This document shows, one piece after another, positions 49,663 through 58,746 of a DNA stretch of 64,000 bases (positions are counted from its first letter, which is position 1; every line of letters begins with the position of its first letter). The stretch comes from Streptomyces roseofulvus (GTDB lineage: Bacteria > Actinomycetota > Actinomycetes > Streptomycetales > Streptomycetaceae): NCBI RefSeq assembly GCF_039534915.1, contig NZ_BAAAWE010000001.1:3968001-4032000 (forward strand), given 5' to 3'. The position numbers and the translations under genes are program-made. The notes under the pieces are model-generated. The model worked only from the letters and a program-made list of their open reading frames with translations, was not told the origin of the DNA and searched no databases.

Positions 49663-50867
49663 AGCGCCTTCGCCAGGGCCTGGTCGAGGTCCGTCCACAG
49701 GTCCTCGACGTGCTCGATGCCGACCGCGAGGCGGACGGTGCCGGGGCCGATGCCGGCCGCCTCCAGGGCGGCGGCGTCGAGCTGGCGGTGCGAGGTGGAC
49801 GCCGGGTGCATGACCAGGGTCTTCACGTCGCCGAGGGAGACCGAGAGGGAGGCCAGCCGGACCGCCTCGACGAAGGCCCGGCCGGCGTCCCGGCCGCCCG
49901 CGAGGTCCAGCGAGACCACCCCGCCCGCGCCGTCCGGCAGCAGCCGCTCGGCGATCTCCCGGTCGGGGTGGCCGTCCAGGCCGGGGTAGCGGACGGCGGA
50001 GACCGCCGGGTGGGCCGCGAGCCGGGCGGCGAGGTCGGCGGCCGAGGCGCAGTGGCGTTCCATCCGCAGCGGCAGGGTCTGCATGCCGCGCAGGGTCAGC
50101 CAGGCGGCGAAGGGGTCGGTGGTGGCGCCCAGTTCGACGGCGAAGTGGCGCAGCCGGGCGAGCAGCTCGGGGTCGCCGACGGCGACGACGCCGCCGAGGA
50201 CGTCGGCGTGGCCGGCGAGGTACTTGGTGGCCGAGTGGATCGCGAGGTCGGCGCCGAGGGCGAGCGGGCGGCAGAGCAGCGGAGAGGCGAAGGTGTTGTC
50301 GACGGCGACGGGGACGCCGGCCTCGCGGGCGACGGCGGCGAGGGCCGGGATGTCGGCGACGCGGGTGGTGGGGTTGGCGATGGTCTCCAGGTAGAGGAGG
50401 CGGGTGGTGGGGCGCAGCGCGGCGGCGACCTCCGCCGGGTCCGTGCCGGAGACGTAGCTGACGTCGACGCCCCAGCGGGCGGCGAGGTCGGTGAGCATGG
50501 CGTACGTGCCGCCGTAGAGACAGCGCTGGGCGATGACGTGGCCGCCGCCGGAGAGCAGTCCGAGGAGGACGGTGTTGATGGCGCCCATGCCGGAGGCGAA
50601 GGAGAGCGCGCCGGCCGCGCCCTCCAGGCGGGCGACGGCGTCCTCCAGGGTGCGGACGGTGGGGTTGCCCATGCGGCTGTAGAGGAAGGAGTCGCCGGAG
50701 TGCATGGAGTCGGCGAGGGCGTCGGCGGACTCGAAGGCGAAGACGTGGCCCTGGTGGAGGGGGACGCCGAGCGGCACGCTGCCGGTGATCTCGACCCGGG
50801 GCGGGTGCACGGCGAGGGTCTCGGGGCGGACACCGTGGTCCGTGGTGGCGGGGCTCTCGGTGATCAT
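49659..50867 (-). CDS. Cystathionine gamma-synthase/methionine gamma-lyase family PLP enzyme
   Basis: A 402-residue PLP enzyme of the Cys/Met metabolism family. The PLP-binding Lys is K215 in AIHSATKYLAGHADVLGG. SRMGNPTVRTLEDAVARLEG, SFASGMGAINTVLL, ETIANPTTRVADIPAL and the end TVRLAVGIEHVEDLWTDLDQA are typical of the family. It catalyses trans-sulfuration (gamma-replacement) or gamma-elimination of sulfur amino acids; sequence alone does not separate cystathionine gamma-synthase from methionine gamma-lyase. The ATG at 50867 gives MITESPATTDHG. It is divergent from the WXG operon with 201 bp between. The 3' end overlaps the LURP-one gene by four bases. Confidence 0.92.
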   Translation of the reverse strand: MITESPATTDHGVRPETLAVHPPRVEITGSVPLGVPLHQGHVFAFESADALADSMHSGDSFLYSRMGNPTVRTLEDAVARLEGAAGALSFASGMGAINTVLLGLLSGGGHVIAQRCLYGGTYAMLTDLAARWGVDVSYVSGTDPAEVAAALRPTTRLLYLETIANPTTRVADIPALAAVAREAGVPVAVDNTFASPLLCRPLALGADLAIHSATKYLAGHADVLGGVVAVGDPELLARLRHFAVELGATTDPFAAWLTLRGMQTLPLRMERHCASAADLAARLAAHPAVSAVRYPGLDGHPDREIAERLLPDGAGGVVSLDLAGGRDAGRAFVEAVRLASLSVSLGDVKTLVMHPASTSHRQLDAAALEAAGIGPGTVRLAVGIEHVEDLWTDLDQALAKAL

Positions 50868-51068
50868 GGACACAGTGTGGGAACCGCGGAGGGCCGTTCC
50901 CAGGTCCAATCCCAGGGAATTGGCGCTCTGGTTCCGGTCCGGGCTCGGGTGAGGGTCGTGTGCGATCCGGCCGACGCACCTTGTGTCCGGGGCAGGTGAC
51001 AGGGAACCATACGGTGCACTTGCAAACTGCTGTTCGTGTTCGTCGTACTGCCATGGGGGCTCCGCGAG
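50868..51068. promoter_or_regulatory. Divergent promoter region of the CGS-like gene and the WXG operon
   Basis: The 201-bp region holds promoters for both directions. A relatively AT-rich stretch (CGTGTGCGATCCGGC, then ACGGTGCACTTGCAAACTGC) near 50998-51030 could include the plus-strand promoter. No clear palindrome is seen. Confidence 0.35.
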
Positions 51069-51515
51069 ATGGGTTTTGACGAGGAATGGGCCGGCCTTCG
51101 GTCCACCACACCGGCACAGGAACCGACGGCCATGCGGCTGAACCAGCTGGACGACGGCACCGGCGGCCGCGGCGGCGTCGGCGGTGCCCCGGATCTGCGC
51201 ACGGCGCCGGAGAAGAAGCGGGCGGCGGCGAACACCATCGAGACGGAGCTGGAGCCGGCCACCGGCAAGGCCGCCGCGTGGGCCGACGAGGCCACCTCGG
51301 GCGCGGTCTCGGCGTTCGGCGGCTGGGCCGTCGCCGCCGGCCTGAAGACGGTCGACACCACGTGGAACAACCAGGTCAAGGCGTTGCTCGCGCGGCTGGC
51401 CCACGAGAAGGGCGCGCTGCGCGGCACCGTCGGCACTCTCTCCGGGACCGACGTGGGCGTCCGCACGCAGATCAAGGGCGTGCAGGCGCCGGTCTCCTCG
51501 ATCTCCGGTTACTGA
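51069..51515 (+). CDS. Small helical protein, WXG100/ESX-like
   Basis: A 148-residue protein. Residues about 1-60 are polar and Gly-rich (DDGTGGRGGVGGAPDL). The rest is a helical hairpin with AFGGWAVAAGLKTVDTTWNNQVKALL (given as AFGGWAVAAGLKTVDTTWNN) and LARLAHEKGALRGTVGTLSGTD, similar in size to actinobacterial WXG100-type secretion substrates, though the W-x-G is not in the usual central turn. No signal peptide is present. It lies 13 bases before a larger WXG-like protein. Start ATG at 51069 is the most likely; 51036 and 51132 are alternatives. Confidence 0.7.
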   Translation: MGFDEEWAGLRSTTPAQEPTAMRLNQLDDGTGGRGGVGGAPDLRTAPEKKRAAANTIETELEPATGKAAAWADEATSGAVSAFGGWAVAAGLKTVDTTWNNQVKALLARLAHEKGALRGTVGTLSGTDVGVRTQIKGVQAPVSSISGY

Positions 51516-51528
51516 GGAGGGTGCCGAC

Positions 51529-52986
51529 ATGCTGACGTACTCCGAGATCATGACCACCGACCTGGGCAAGCTCTCCGCCGCCGCCGACAAGTGGGACGAG
51601 ATGGCGAAGGAGCTGCACCGGGTCGAAGGGCGCTACCGCGACAGCGTGCAGACGCTGCCCGACTCGCCGGCCTGGATCGGCCTGAGCGCCAACGCCGCGC
51701 GGACCAACTTCGCCGCGACCCGGTACGAGTACCAGGCGGCGCAGACCCAGGCGAAGGCCACCGCGACGCTGCTGCGCAACGGGCACCAGCAGTTCGTCGA
51801 GCTGAAGAAGCAGCTGGAGTCGGCCCGCGCCGACGCCGTGAAGGCCGGCATGAAGGTCTCCGAGGAGGGCAGGGTCGCCTACGACTACGGGCGGCTCAGC
51901 CCCGGCGAGCAGCAGGCCGTCAGGCACGACCCGGACTTCGCCAAGAGCATCCGGGAGGCGGAGACCGCCTGGGCCCAGCAGCTCGAGGACTGTGTGAAGG
52001 CGTTCGACCTCGCCGACCAGGACCTGAAGAAGGACCTGGAGGCCGTGGTGAAGGACGGCGGCGGCGACAAGAACGACGAGACGCGCGGGACCGGCTTCAA
52101 CGGCGGCGCGGACAAGGTCGCCGCGGCCGACGAGAAGGCCAAGGACCAGCGGATGGACCTGGCCTGGCTGGAGATGAAGGACAACGAGACGCTGGACGAC
52201 TACATCAAGCGTCTGCAGCGCGACGGCCTCACCAGGCTCACCGGCAATCCCCAGCTGGCGGAGCTGGTCACCAAGTTCACCAACGGCACGATCACGGCGG
52301 GCGCGTTCGCCGGTGCGCTGACGGCGGCCGGCATGTACTCGTACAAGCTGTCCAAGGCGCTGCGGCCGCCGTTCGTGCACCCGACCGCGCCCGGCACCTT
52401 CCTCTCCAAGCACTTCAACATGCGGCTGGCGGGTGCCGCTCCCGGCAGTCTGCTCAGCAAGGTCCCGCCGGGCCTGGCGACCGCCCTCACCGGCTCCGAC
52501 GAGGCCGCCATGTGGGGCGGGTTCATGCGGAACGGCGCGTTCTTCATGCCGACCGCCGCCGAGGCCAACCTGATCAAGGTCGCGCAGAACGGCGGTCTCG
52601 CCAACGCGGCGAAGGCGGCCGGCTGGCTGCGCGGCGCGGGTGTCGTCGGCGGTGTCGCGTCCACCGCGTACGGGGTGGCCAACCTGGCCACGTACAACAC
52701 CGACATGATCAAGGCGGATCCGGCGAAGTTCGCCACGGACCTGACCGGCACGGCCTTCAGCGCGTCGATGACGGCGCTGACCGTCGCCCCGAACCCGGTC
52801 ACCCTCGGCCTGGCCGTCGGTACGGGCGTGGCGTACGGCGCCGCCCTCATCTGGGACAACCACGAGGCCATCGGCAAGGGCCTGGAGCAGGCCGGCGACT
52901 GGGTCGGCGACAAGGCGTCCGACATCGGCAACGGGATCAAGGACGGCGCGAAGAAGCTCGGCAGCGCGCTGAACCCGTTCGACTGA
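51529..52986 (+). CDS. WXG-like N-terminal protein with membrane-active C-terminal region
   Basis: A 485-residue protein. The first 110 residues are a four-helix WXG-like domain: LGKLSAAADKWDEMAKELHR, SPAWIGLSANAARTNFAATR (W-I-G turn) and AKATATLLRNGHQQFVELKK. A helical linker to residue 260 follows. Residues about 260-460 have Ala/Gly-rich hydrophobic patches (FAGALTAAGMYSYKL, TALTVAPNPVTLGLAVGTG). The tail (WVGDKASDIGNGIKDGAKKL) is amphipathic like the N-terminus of the Rhs toxin at 26958. It may be a type VII secretion substrate of LXG/PPE-like layout; the C-terminal function is unknown. AGGAGGG precedes the ATG. Confidence 0.8.
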   Translation: MLTYSEIMTTDLGKLSAAADKWDEMAKELHRVEGRYRDSVQTLPDSPAWIGLSANAARTNFAATRYEYQAAQTQAKATATLLRNGHQQFVELKKQLESARADAVKAGMKVSEEGRVAYDYGRLSPGEQQAVRHDPDFAKSIREAETAWAQQLEDCVKAFDLADQDLKKDLEAVVKDGGGDKNDETRGTGFNGGADKVAAADEKAKDQRMDLAWLEMKDNETLDDYIKRLQRDGLTRLTGNPQLAELVTKFTNGTITAGAFAGALTAAGMYSYKLSKALRPPFVHPTAPGTFLSKHFNMRLAGAAPGSLLSKVPPGLATALTGSDEAAMWGGFMRNGAFFMPTAAEANLIKVAQNGGLANAAKAAGWLRGAGVVGGVASTAYGVANLATYNTDMIKADPAKFATDLTGTAFSASMTALTVAPNPVTLGLAVGTGVAYGAALIWDNHEAIGKGLEQAGDWVGDKASDIGNGIKDGAKKLGSALNPFD

Positions 52987-53024
52987 GCCGCGGCCGGGAT
53001 TCGACTGAGAGGGACACAGGGACC

Positions 53025-53636
53025 ATGCACACCGACGTCACCCCCTTCGAGCTGCACCGGTGGAAGGAGGGCGGCCGGCACGACTACCGGGCCGGCTTCA
53101 AGGGGGTCTCGCGGGAGTTCGGCGAGATCGTCCTCACCGCGCCGCTGCCGCGGAGCAACGCGGAGGCGGCCGTCGTCTCCGAGCTGCGCGGCGGCATGCT
53201 CCCCACGGCTTCCTTCGAGGCGCGCGGTATCCACACCGACGTCGTGAAGCTGCCCACCCTCAACCGGTCGACGCTCCGCGTCGGCGACCGGGTCGTCCCC
53301 ATGTCGCGCAACCGCGCGGGCCTCACCCTCGACCAGCGGGCCCTGCACCTGCGGTTCGCGGGCGACGACTACCGGCTCTCCGCCCTCGACAAGAACGGCT
53401 ACGTCCTCAGCCGGCTGCCGGACGACGAGGACCCGGGTGTCACCGTCACCGTCCGGGAGACCGGCCGCGGGAAGAAGCACCGGCTCACGGTGCAGGTGGC
53501 CGGCCGGGCGGAGGGCGGCGACCTGTCCCTGGCGCTGATCTTCGCGGGGGTGGACCGGTCGGCGCTGACGCGGCTGGGGGCCGTGAAGGCGGGGGTGTCG
53601 CGGGTGACGCACCTGTTCGCCGAGTCCCAATACTGA
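53025..53636 (+). CDS. Conserved protein of unknown function in the WXG operon
   Basis: A 203-residue soluble protein, beta-rich, without signal or membrane segment. Segments such as FKGVSREFGEIVLTAPLPRS, LRVGDRVVPMSRNRAGLTLD and LRFAGDDYRLSALDKNGYVL suggest a small beta-barrel. I recognise no family. It lies 38 bases after the WXG-like gene and before the EspG-like gene, on the same strand, so it probably serves the same process. Confidence 0.75.
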   Translation: MHTDVTPFELHRWKEGGRHDYRAGFKGVSREFGEIVLTAPLPRSNAEAAVVSELRGGMLPTASFEARGIHTDVVKLPTLNRSTLRVGDRVVPMSRNRAGLTLDQRALHLRFAGDDYRLSALDKNGYVLSRLPDDEDPGVTVTVRETGRGKKHRLTVQVAGRAEGGDLSLALIFAGVDRSALTRLGAVKAGVSRVTHLFAESQY

Positions 53637-53681
53637 CCGCCCCCCTTGCTGACCCTGACCCTTTTCTCTTCTTTCAAGCGA

Positions 53682-54506
53682 ATGAGCGACAAGATGCCTT
53701 CCTTCGATGTGACCCGGTCCCGTTTCCGTCTCGCTGACGACCACGTGTTCGTCCTGGCCCAGATGGCGACCGGGCAGCCGGTGCCGGAGTCCCTGGCGGG
53801 CGCGGAGGCGCAGCTGCGGGAGGCCGGGCTGATCAACGGCGCCGGTGAGCTGTCGGCCCTGCTGCTGCCGGTGATGAAGACCGTCGTCCAGCCGACCGTG
53901 ATCGTCTCCCTGGAGGCCGGCGGCCGGCAGGGCACGCTGCTCCACGGGCTCCTCGTCGGCGAGGAGAGCGTCGTCTGCCACGAGAGCTGGCCGGGCGAGG
54001 CCGAGGCCGTCTACCGGCTCGTCGAGCCGCGGACGGTGGTGTGGACGCTCGCCGACCTCGTCGCGCTCCGCCAGTCCGGTGACGTGCCGGGGGACGAGGC
54101 GGTCGTGGAGACGACGGTCGGTGCCCTGGAGGCGGGCCTGGCGGCCCTGGAGAAGGCGGCGTCGACGCCGGGCGCGGACGAGCGGGCCCTGGTGGCGGCG
54201 GCGCTGGCGGCGGCGGGCGGCCCGGCCGGTCCGCTGGCGGACCTGATCGTCGAGCTGCGCTCGCAGTGGCGGGTGACCGCCGCCTGGCAGGGGAGCCAGG
54301 GCGGTCAGGCGGGCGTCGTGGCGCGGGCCGTGGCGGCCTGGGACTGCGGGCCGCTGGGCTACTGGCTGCGGGAGCTGCCGGCGGAGCCGGTGGCCGAGGG
54401 CGGCGTCACGCCGGAGAGCGCGTTCCGCCTGCGCCGGGTCACGCCGAAGCGGCTGTGGCAGTCCCTGACGGACCTCCTCCCGGACGCGGCGGAACTGGCG
54501 GCCTGA
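53682..54506 (+). CDS. Protein of unknown function, possibly EspG-like
   Basis: A 274-residue cytoplasmic protein. The first half (SRFRLADDHVFVLAQMATGQ, LLLPVMKTVVQPTVIVSLEA and LLHGLLVGEESVVCHESWPG) has the strand-helix order of ESX secretion-associated EspG chaperones, which bind helical substrates. The second half is helical and Ala-rich. The EspG link is tentative and comes partly from the location after WXG-like genes. Start ATG at 53682 lacks a strong ribosome site; 53694 is an alternative. It is convergent with the SUKH gene with one base between the stops. Confidence 0.68.
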   Translation: MSDKMPSFDVTRSRFRLADDHVFVLAQMATGQPVPESLAGAEAQLREAGLINGAGELSALLLPVMKTVVQPTVIVSLEAGGRQGTLLHGLLVGEESVVCHESWPGEAEAVYRLVEPRTVVWTLADLVALRQSGDVPGDEAVVETTVGALEAGLAALEKAASTPGADERALVAAALAAAGGPAGPLADLIVELRSQWRVTAAWQGSQGGQAGVVARAVAAWDCGPLGYWLRELPAEPVAEGGVTPESAFRLRRVTPKRLWQSLTDLLPDAAELAA

Positions 54507-54507
54507 G

Positions 54508-55632
54508 TCACCGGCTGCGGGGGGCCGTCCGGGGCTCGTACGTGATCAGGTCGAGCGGGTCCTCGTGCGGGTACGCGAGGCGGGGCAGGCCCTCGACGAC
54601 GAGTGCCCCGCGCAGCCAGCCGAGCAGGACCTCGGTGAGGGTGCCGGTGAGCGGCGGCCCCTGACGGTCGTGCCGGGGGAAGACGATCAGCGGCCAGGCG
54701 TCGGGGTCGTCGCCCTCGGTGAGCCAGCACAGCTGGTCGCCGTCGATGGAGCTCGCGAAGGGCAGCAGGCCGCCGGGCTCCGGCCAGGCGGCCAGCGGGT
54801 GCCGGTCGGGGAAGTTCGCGCGCAGGCCGCGGTAGTTGTCGGTGCACCAGTGGGCCCAGGCCACGAGGTCGTACTCGCCCGTGCCCAGCGGCAGCTTGAC
54901 GCGCAGCCAGTCGCACCAGACGCCGCCGCCGTACGTCTCCGTCAGCCGGACGTACTCCGCGGGCAGGCGGGTGCCGAGGCGCTCGTGCACCCAGGTCCAG
55001 TCCCGTTCCCCGAGGTACGGCTCCGGGGGCGGCGGGACGAGGGCGGTGAGGGTGTCGAGGCCGGTGCCGCCGCCGGTGAACGCGGCGCGCTGCGCCGGGG
55101 TCGGCGCCGGGCGGCGGGGCGGCGGCGTCCAGGGCCCCGCGGAGTCGCCGGCGAGGCCGCTGCGGGCGAGGGACCGGGCCAGGCCCTCGTCCACGAGCAG
55201 GGCGAGGGCGGGCAGCAGGGTGACGCCGAGGCGGCGCCAGGGGTCGCGGCCGGCGCGCTCGGCGTGCGGGTCGTGGAGGAGGACGGGCCAGGCGTCGGGG
55301 TCGTCGCCGGCGGTCGTGTCCCAGAAGAGGGTGCCGGAGGTGCGGGTGGCGCCGAAGGGGAGGACGCCGGGGGCCGTGCGGCGGGACTCCTCGACGAAGT
55401 GGCCGTAGTCGAAGCCCTCGCTGTCGCGGGCGTACGGCGTCTGGATCCAGAGCCGTTCGCCGAGGTCGAGGGGGCCGTAGACGTCGGCGATCGCCTTGTA
55501 GTCGGCGGGCAGCGGCAGTCCGAGCCACGCCTCGACGGCCGCCCAGTCGACGGGGATCGCGGGCCCTTCGGGCGGGGGCCCGAAGAGCCCGGCGAAGACG
55601 GCGACGGCGCCGTCCCGGGACGTCGCGCTCAT
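54508..55632 (-). CDS. Double SUKH (SMI1/KNR4) domain protein
   Basis: A 374-residue cytoplasmic protein with two tandem SUKH domains. The first has WLGLPLPADYKAIADVYG (about residues 35-52) and DPDAWPVLLHD; the second has LGTRLPAEYVRLTETYGGG (about 225-243), DGDQLCWLTEGDDPDAW and a shared C-terminal helix. SUKH proteins are common immunity proteins against polymorphic toxins but also act in other processes. Here the gene lies end to end with the WXG operon (one base apart, convergent) and its start overlaps the nitrilase stop. An immunity role is possible but no toxin tip is seen next to it. Confidence 0.82.
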   Translation of the reverse strand: MSATSRDGAVAVFAGLFGPPPEGPAIPVDWAAVEAWLGLPLPADYKAIADVYGPLDLGERLWIQTPYARDSEGFDYGHFVEESRRTAPGVLPFGATRTSGTLFWDTTAGDDPDAWPVLLHDPHAERAGRDPWRRLGVTLLPALALLVDEGLARSLARSGLAGDSAGPWTPPPRRPAPTPAQRAAFTGGGTGLDTLTALVPPPPEPYLGERDWTWVHERLGTRLPAEYVRLTETYGGGVWCDWLRVKLPLGTGEYDLVAWAHWCTDNYRGLRANFPDRHPLAAWPEPGGLLPFASSIDGDQLCWLTEGDDPDAWPLIVFPRHDRQGPPLTGTLTEVLLGWLRGALVVEGLPRLAYPHEDPLDLITYEPRTAPRSR

Positions 55633-56435
55633 CGGACCCGTGTCCGGCGCGGCGCGGCGACGCCGAGGACCCGGTCCTTGAGGGCGGGGAACTCCTCGCG
55701 GATCGCGGCGGGCTTCGCCGGGTCCAGGACGGCCCGCAGGACCTCCTCGCCGGGTCCGGCCTCCGCGACGATCTCGCCCCACGGGTCGACGACCAGCGAG
55801 TGGCCGGCCTGCTCGACGCCCGCGTGGCTGCCGGCGGTGCCGCAGGCGAGGACGTACGCCTGGTTCTCGACGGCCCGGGCCTGGGCGAGGAGCCGCCAGT
55901 GGGCGCGGCGGCGGGCGGGCCAGCCGGCGGGGACGACGAACGCCTCGGCGCCGGCGTCGACGAGGCCCCGGAAGAGCTCGGGGAAGCGGAGGTCGTAGCA
56001 GGTGCCGACGCCGACGGTGAGGTGCGGCAGGTCGAAGGTGACCAGGTCCTCCCCGGCGGCCATGAGGACGGCCTCGCCCTTGTCGAAGCCGAAGCGGTGG
56101 ATCTTGCGGTAGGAGGCGGCGAGTTCGCCGTCGGGGGAGAAGACCAGCGAGGTGTTGTGGAGGGCGCCGCCGGCGGCCTCGACGAAGGAGCCGGCGTGCA
56201 GCCAGACCTCGGCGTCGCGGGCGGCAGCAGCCATTGACTTGTAGGTGGGGCCGTGGAGGGGTTCGGACTCGGGCTGGAAGAGGTCGGCGGCGAAGGCGCC
56301 CACGGGCCACAGTTCGGGGAGGACGACGAGGTCCGCGGCCCCGCGTTCCTCCCGTACGAGGCGGGCCGCGCGGGCCCGCCGGTCGGCGACCGGTTCGTCC
56401 GGGTCTACCGCGATCTGGATCAGCGAGGCGCGCAC
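55629..56435 (-). CDS. Carbon-nitrogen hydrolase (nitrilase superfamily)
   Basis: A 268-residue enzyme with the catalytic triad of the family: E41 in VVLPELWPVG, K111 in ASYRKIHRFG and C146 in VGVGTCYDLRFPE. This set, with the length, fits the omega-amidase/Nit-like branch that hydrolyses small amides, such as 2-oxoglutaramate or deaminated glutathione. The start is GTG (56435). Its stop overlaps the SUKH gene start (ATGA), so the pair is cotranscribed, an unusual combination. Confidence 0.93.
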   Translation of the reverse strand: MRASLIQIAVDPDEPVADRRARAARLVREERGAADLVVLPELWPVGAFAADLFQPESEPLHGPTYKSMAAAARDAEVWLHAGSFVEAAGGALHNTSLVFSPDGELAASYRKIHRFGFDKGEAVLMAAGEDLVTFDLPHLTVGVGTCYDLRFPELFRGLVDAGAEAFVVPAGWPARRRAHWRLLAQARAVENQAYVLACGTAGSHAGVEQAGHSLVVDPWGEIVAEAGPGEEVLRAVLDPAKPAAIREEFPALKDRVLGVAAPRRTRVR

Positions 56436-56598
56436 ACTACCACCGTCCTGGCGTTGAAGCCGTCAACACCGGCCTACGATCGTCACACGAAAGCACTGCC
56501 GGGGTGCTCCCGGGGAGCGTAACTTAGCGTCCGAGCCTCCCATTCCACTGTCGCCCAGTCGTGTTTTCAGCCCGCACCGAAGAACGTCGAGGGGTCCC

Positions 56599-57426
56599 GT
56601 GACCGTCCATCCCAGCCTCCAGAACTACGCCGACGCCTGGACCCATTCCATCGAAGCGATAGCCGAGCTGGTGCAGCCGCTCGTGGAGGGCGAGTGGAAC
56701 CGGGCGACTCCGTGCCCCGGCTGGTCGGTGCGCGACATCGTGTCCCATGTGATCGGCATGGAGACGGAGATGCTCGGCGACCCGCGGCCGATCCACTCGC
56801 TCCCGCGGGACCTGTACCACGTGCGCAGTGACTTCGCCCGGTACATGGAGGTGCAGGTCGACGTCCGGCGGCACCACACGGCGCCGGAGATGACCTCGGA
56901 GCTGGAGTACATCCTGATCCGCCGGGCCCGCCAGCTCCGCAACGAGAACCGCTCCCCCGACCACGTCATCCGGGCCCCGCTGGGCGCGGAGCAGACCCTG
57001 GAGCAGGGCTACCGGCTGCGGGCCTTCGACACCTGGGTGCACGAGCAGGACCTGCGGACCGCGCTGGGGCGGCCGGGGAACCTGGACTCGCCGGGCGCGA
57101 CGGTGGTGCGGGACCTCCTCCTGGAGGCGCTGCCGAAGGTGGTCGCGAAGGACGCGGGCGCGCCGGCGGGGTCGGCGGTCGTGGTGGACGTGACCGGGCC
57201 GGTGGAGTTCCTGCGGACGGTGCGGGTGGACGCGGAGGGGCGGGGTTCGATCGACGGGGCGCCGTCGCTGGGCCCGGCGGTGACGCTGGCGACGGACTGG
57301 GAGACGTACGTGCGTCTGGCCTGCGGCCGGGTCCGGCCGGCCGAGGTGGCCGACCGGGTCAAGACCGAGGGCGACCCGGACCTGGCGGCCGCGATCCTCG
57401 ATCACTTCGCGGTGACGCCGAACTGA
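56599..57426 (+). CDS. Maleylpyruvate isomerase family mycothiol-dependent enzyme
   Basis: A 275-residue protein starting at GTG. The N-terminal DinB-like four-helix bundle carries the metal-site motif ATPCPGWSVRDIVSHVIGME and AFDTWVHEQDLRTALGRPG, both typical of the MDMPI_N family. The C-terminal domain, from about residue 185, is an alpha/beta SCP2-like segment (VVDVTGPVEFLRTVRVDAEG). Members transfer mycothiol, the actinobacterial thiol, to electrophiles; the exact substrate is unknown. It is convergent with the MFS gene, three bases apart. Confidence 0.9.
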   Translation: MTVHPSLQNYADAWTHSIEAIAELVQPLVEGEWNRATPCPGWSVRDIVSHVIGMETEMLGDPRPIHSLPRDLYHVRSDFARYMEVQVDVRRHHTAPEMTSELEYILIRRARQLRNENRSPDHVIRAPLGAEQTLEQGYRLRAFDTWVHEQDLRTALGRPGNLDSPGATVVRDLLLEALPKVVAKDAGAPAGSAVVVDVTGPVEFLRTVRVDAEGRGSIDGAPSLGPAVTLATDWETYVRLACGRVRPAEVADRVKTEGDPDLAAAILDHFAVTPN

Positions 57427-57429
57427 GTC

Positions 57430-58746
57430 CTACACCGGCACGTGGACGGCCTCCACGCGGCTGGCGACGAGCCGTTCGCGTTCGCGCCGGTGGGTGCGGG
57501 ACTTGAGGCGGAGGATCTGGGCGACGCCGAGGGCTTCGAGGACGAAGACCGAGGAGAAGGCGATCCGGTAGTCGTCGCCGGTCGCGTCGAGCAGCACGCC
57601 GATGGCGAGCAGCGTCGTCATGGAGGCGACGAACCCGCCCATGTTGACGATGCCGGAGGCGGTGCCCTGACGCTCCGGCGGGTTGGCCGGGCGGGCGAAG
57701 TCGAAGCCGATCATGGAGGCCGGTCCGCAGGCCCCGAGGACCGCGCAGAGGGTGACGAGCAGCCACATCGGGGCGTGGTCGCCGGGGTACGCGATCGTCG
57801 CCGCCCACAGCAGGGCGGTGGCGGCGACCGTGCCGAGGGCGAGCGGGGCGCGGGCGCCGCCGTGGCGGGCGATGATCTGCCCGTACGCGAGGCCGACGGC
57901 CATGTTGGAGAGCACGACGAGGGTGAGCAGCTCGCCGGCGGTGCCGCGGGACAGGCCCTGTGCCTCGACAAGGAACGGGAGCCCCCACAGCAGCAGGAAG
58001 ACCATGGCGGGGAACTGGGTGGTGAAGTGCACCCACAGGCCGAGGCGGGTGCCGGGCTCGCGCCAGGACTCGGCGATCTGCCGGCGGACGTAGGCGGCGC
58101 CGGCGTGCTGGACCGGGGTGGGCTCGTACCCCTCCGGGTGGTCCTTGAGGAAGAGCAGCAGCAGGACCAGGACGAGGACGCCGGCGAGGGAGCTGCCGAC
58201 GAAGGTGGTGGTCCAGCCGAGGCCGTGCAGGGCGCGGGAGAGGACGACGGTCGAGACCAGGTTGCCGGCCATGCCGATGAGGCCGGCGAGCTGGGCGATG
58301 AGGGGGCCGCGGCGGGCCGGGAACCAGCGGCCGCCGAGCCGCAGGACGCTGATGAACGTCATGGCGTCGCCGCAGCCGAGGAGGGCGCGGGAGGCCAGCG
58401 CCATCGGGTAGGTGGGGGAGAGCGCGAAGCCCAGCTGGCCCAGGGTGAAGAGGACGACGCCGAGGGCGAGGACCTTCTTGGTGCCGAGCCGGTCGACCAT
58501 GAGGCCGACGGGTATCTGCATGCCGGCGTAGACCAGCAGCTGGAGTATGGAGAAGGTGGAGAGCGCGGAGGCGCCCACGTGGAAGCGGTCGGCGGCGTCG
58601 AGTCCGGCGACGCCGAGCGAGGTGCGGAAGATGACGGCGACGAAGTAGACGCCGACGCCGACGCCCCAGACGAGGGCGGCGCGGCGGCCGCCGGGCGGGT
58701 CGCCGGGGAGGGTGACGGCGGAGCCGTAGCCGGTGCGGCCGCTCAC
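57430..58746 (-). CDS. MFS transporter
   Basis: A 438-residue protein with 12 membrane segments and a central cytoplasmic loop (LKDHPEGYEPTPVQHAGAAY). The loop 2-3 motif reads GLMVDRLGTKKVLALG, the MFS signature A. It is of the general organic-anion/ACS-like type. The start is GTG (58746), overlapping the stop of the GntR regulator gene (GTGA), so it is very probably the regulated target of that protein. The substrate is unknown. Confidence 0.92.
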   Translation of the reverse strand: MSGRTGYGSAVTLPGDPPGGRRAALVWGVGVGVYFVAVIFRTSLGVAGLDAADRFHVGASALSTFSILQLLVYAGMQIPVGLMVDRLGTKKVLALGVVLFTLGQLGFALSPTYPMALASRALLGCGDAMTFISVLRLGGRWFPARRGPLIAQLAGLIGMAGNLVSTVVLSRALHGLGWTTTFVGSSLAGVLVLVLLLLFLKDHPEGYEPTPVQHAGAAYVRRQIAESWREPGTRLGLWVHFTTQFPAMVFLLLWGLPFLVEAQGLSRGTAGELLTLVVLSNMAVGLAYGQIIARHGGARAPLALGTVAATALLWAATIAYPGDHAPMWLLVTLCAVLGACGPASMIGFDFARPANPPERQGTASGIVNMGGFVASMTTLLAIGVLLDATGDDYRIAFSSVFVLEALGVAQILRLKSRTHRRERERLVASRVEAVHVPV

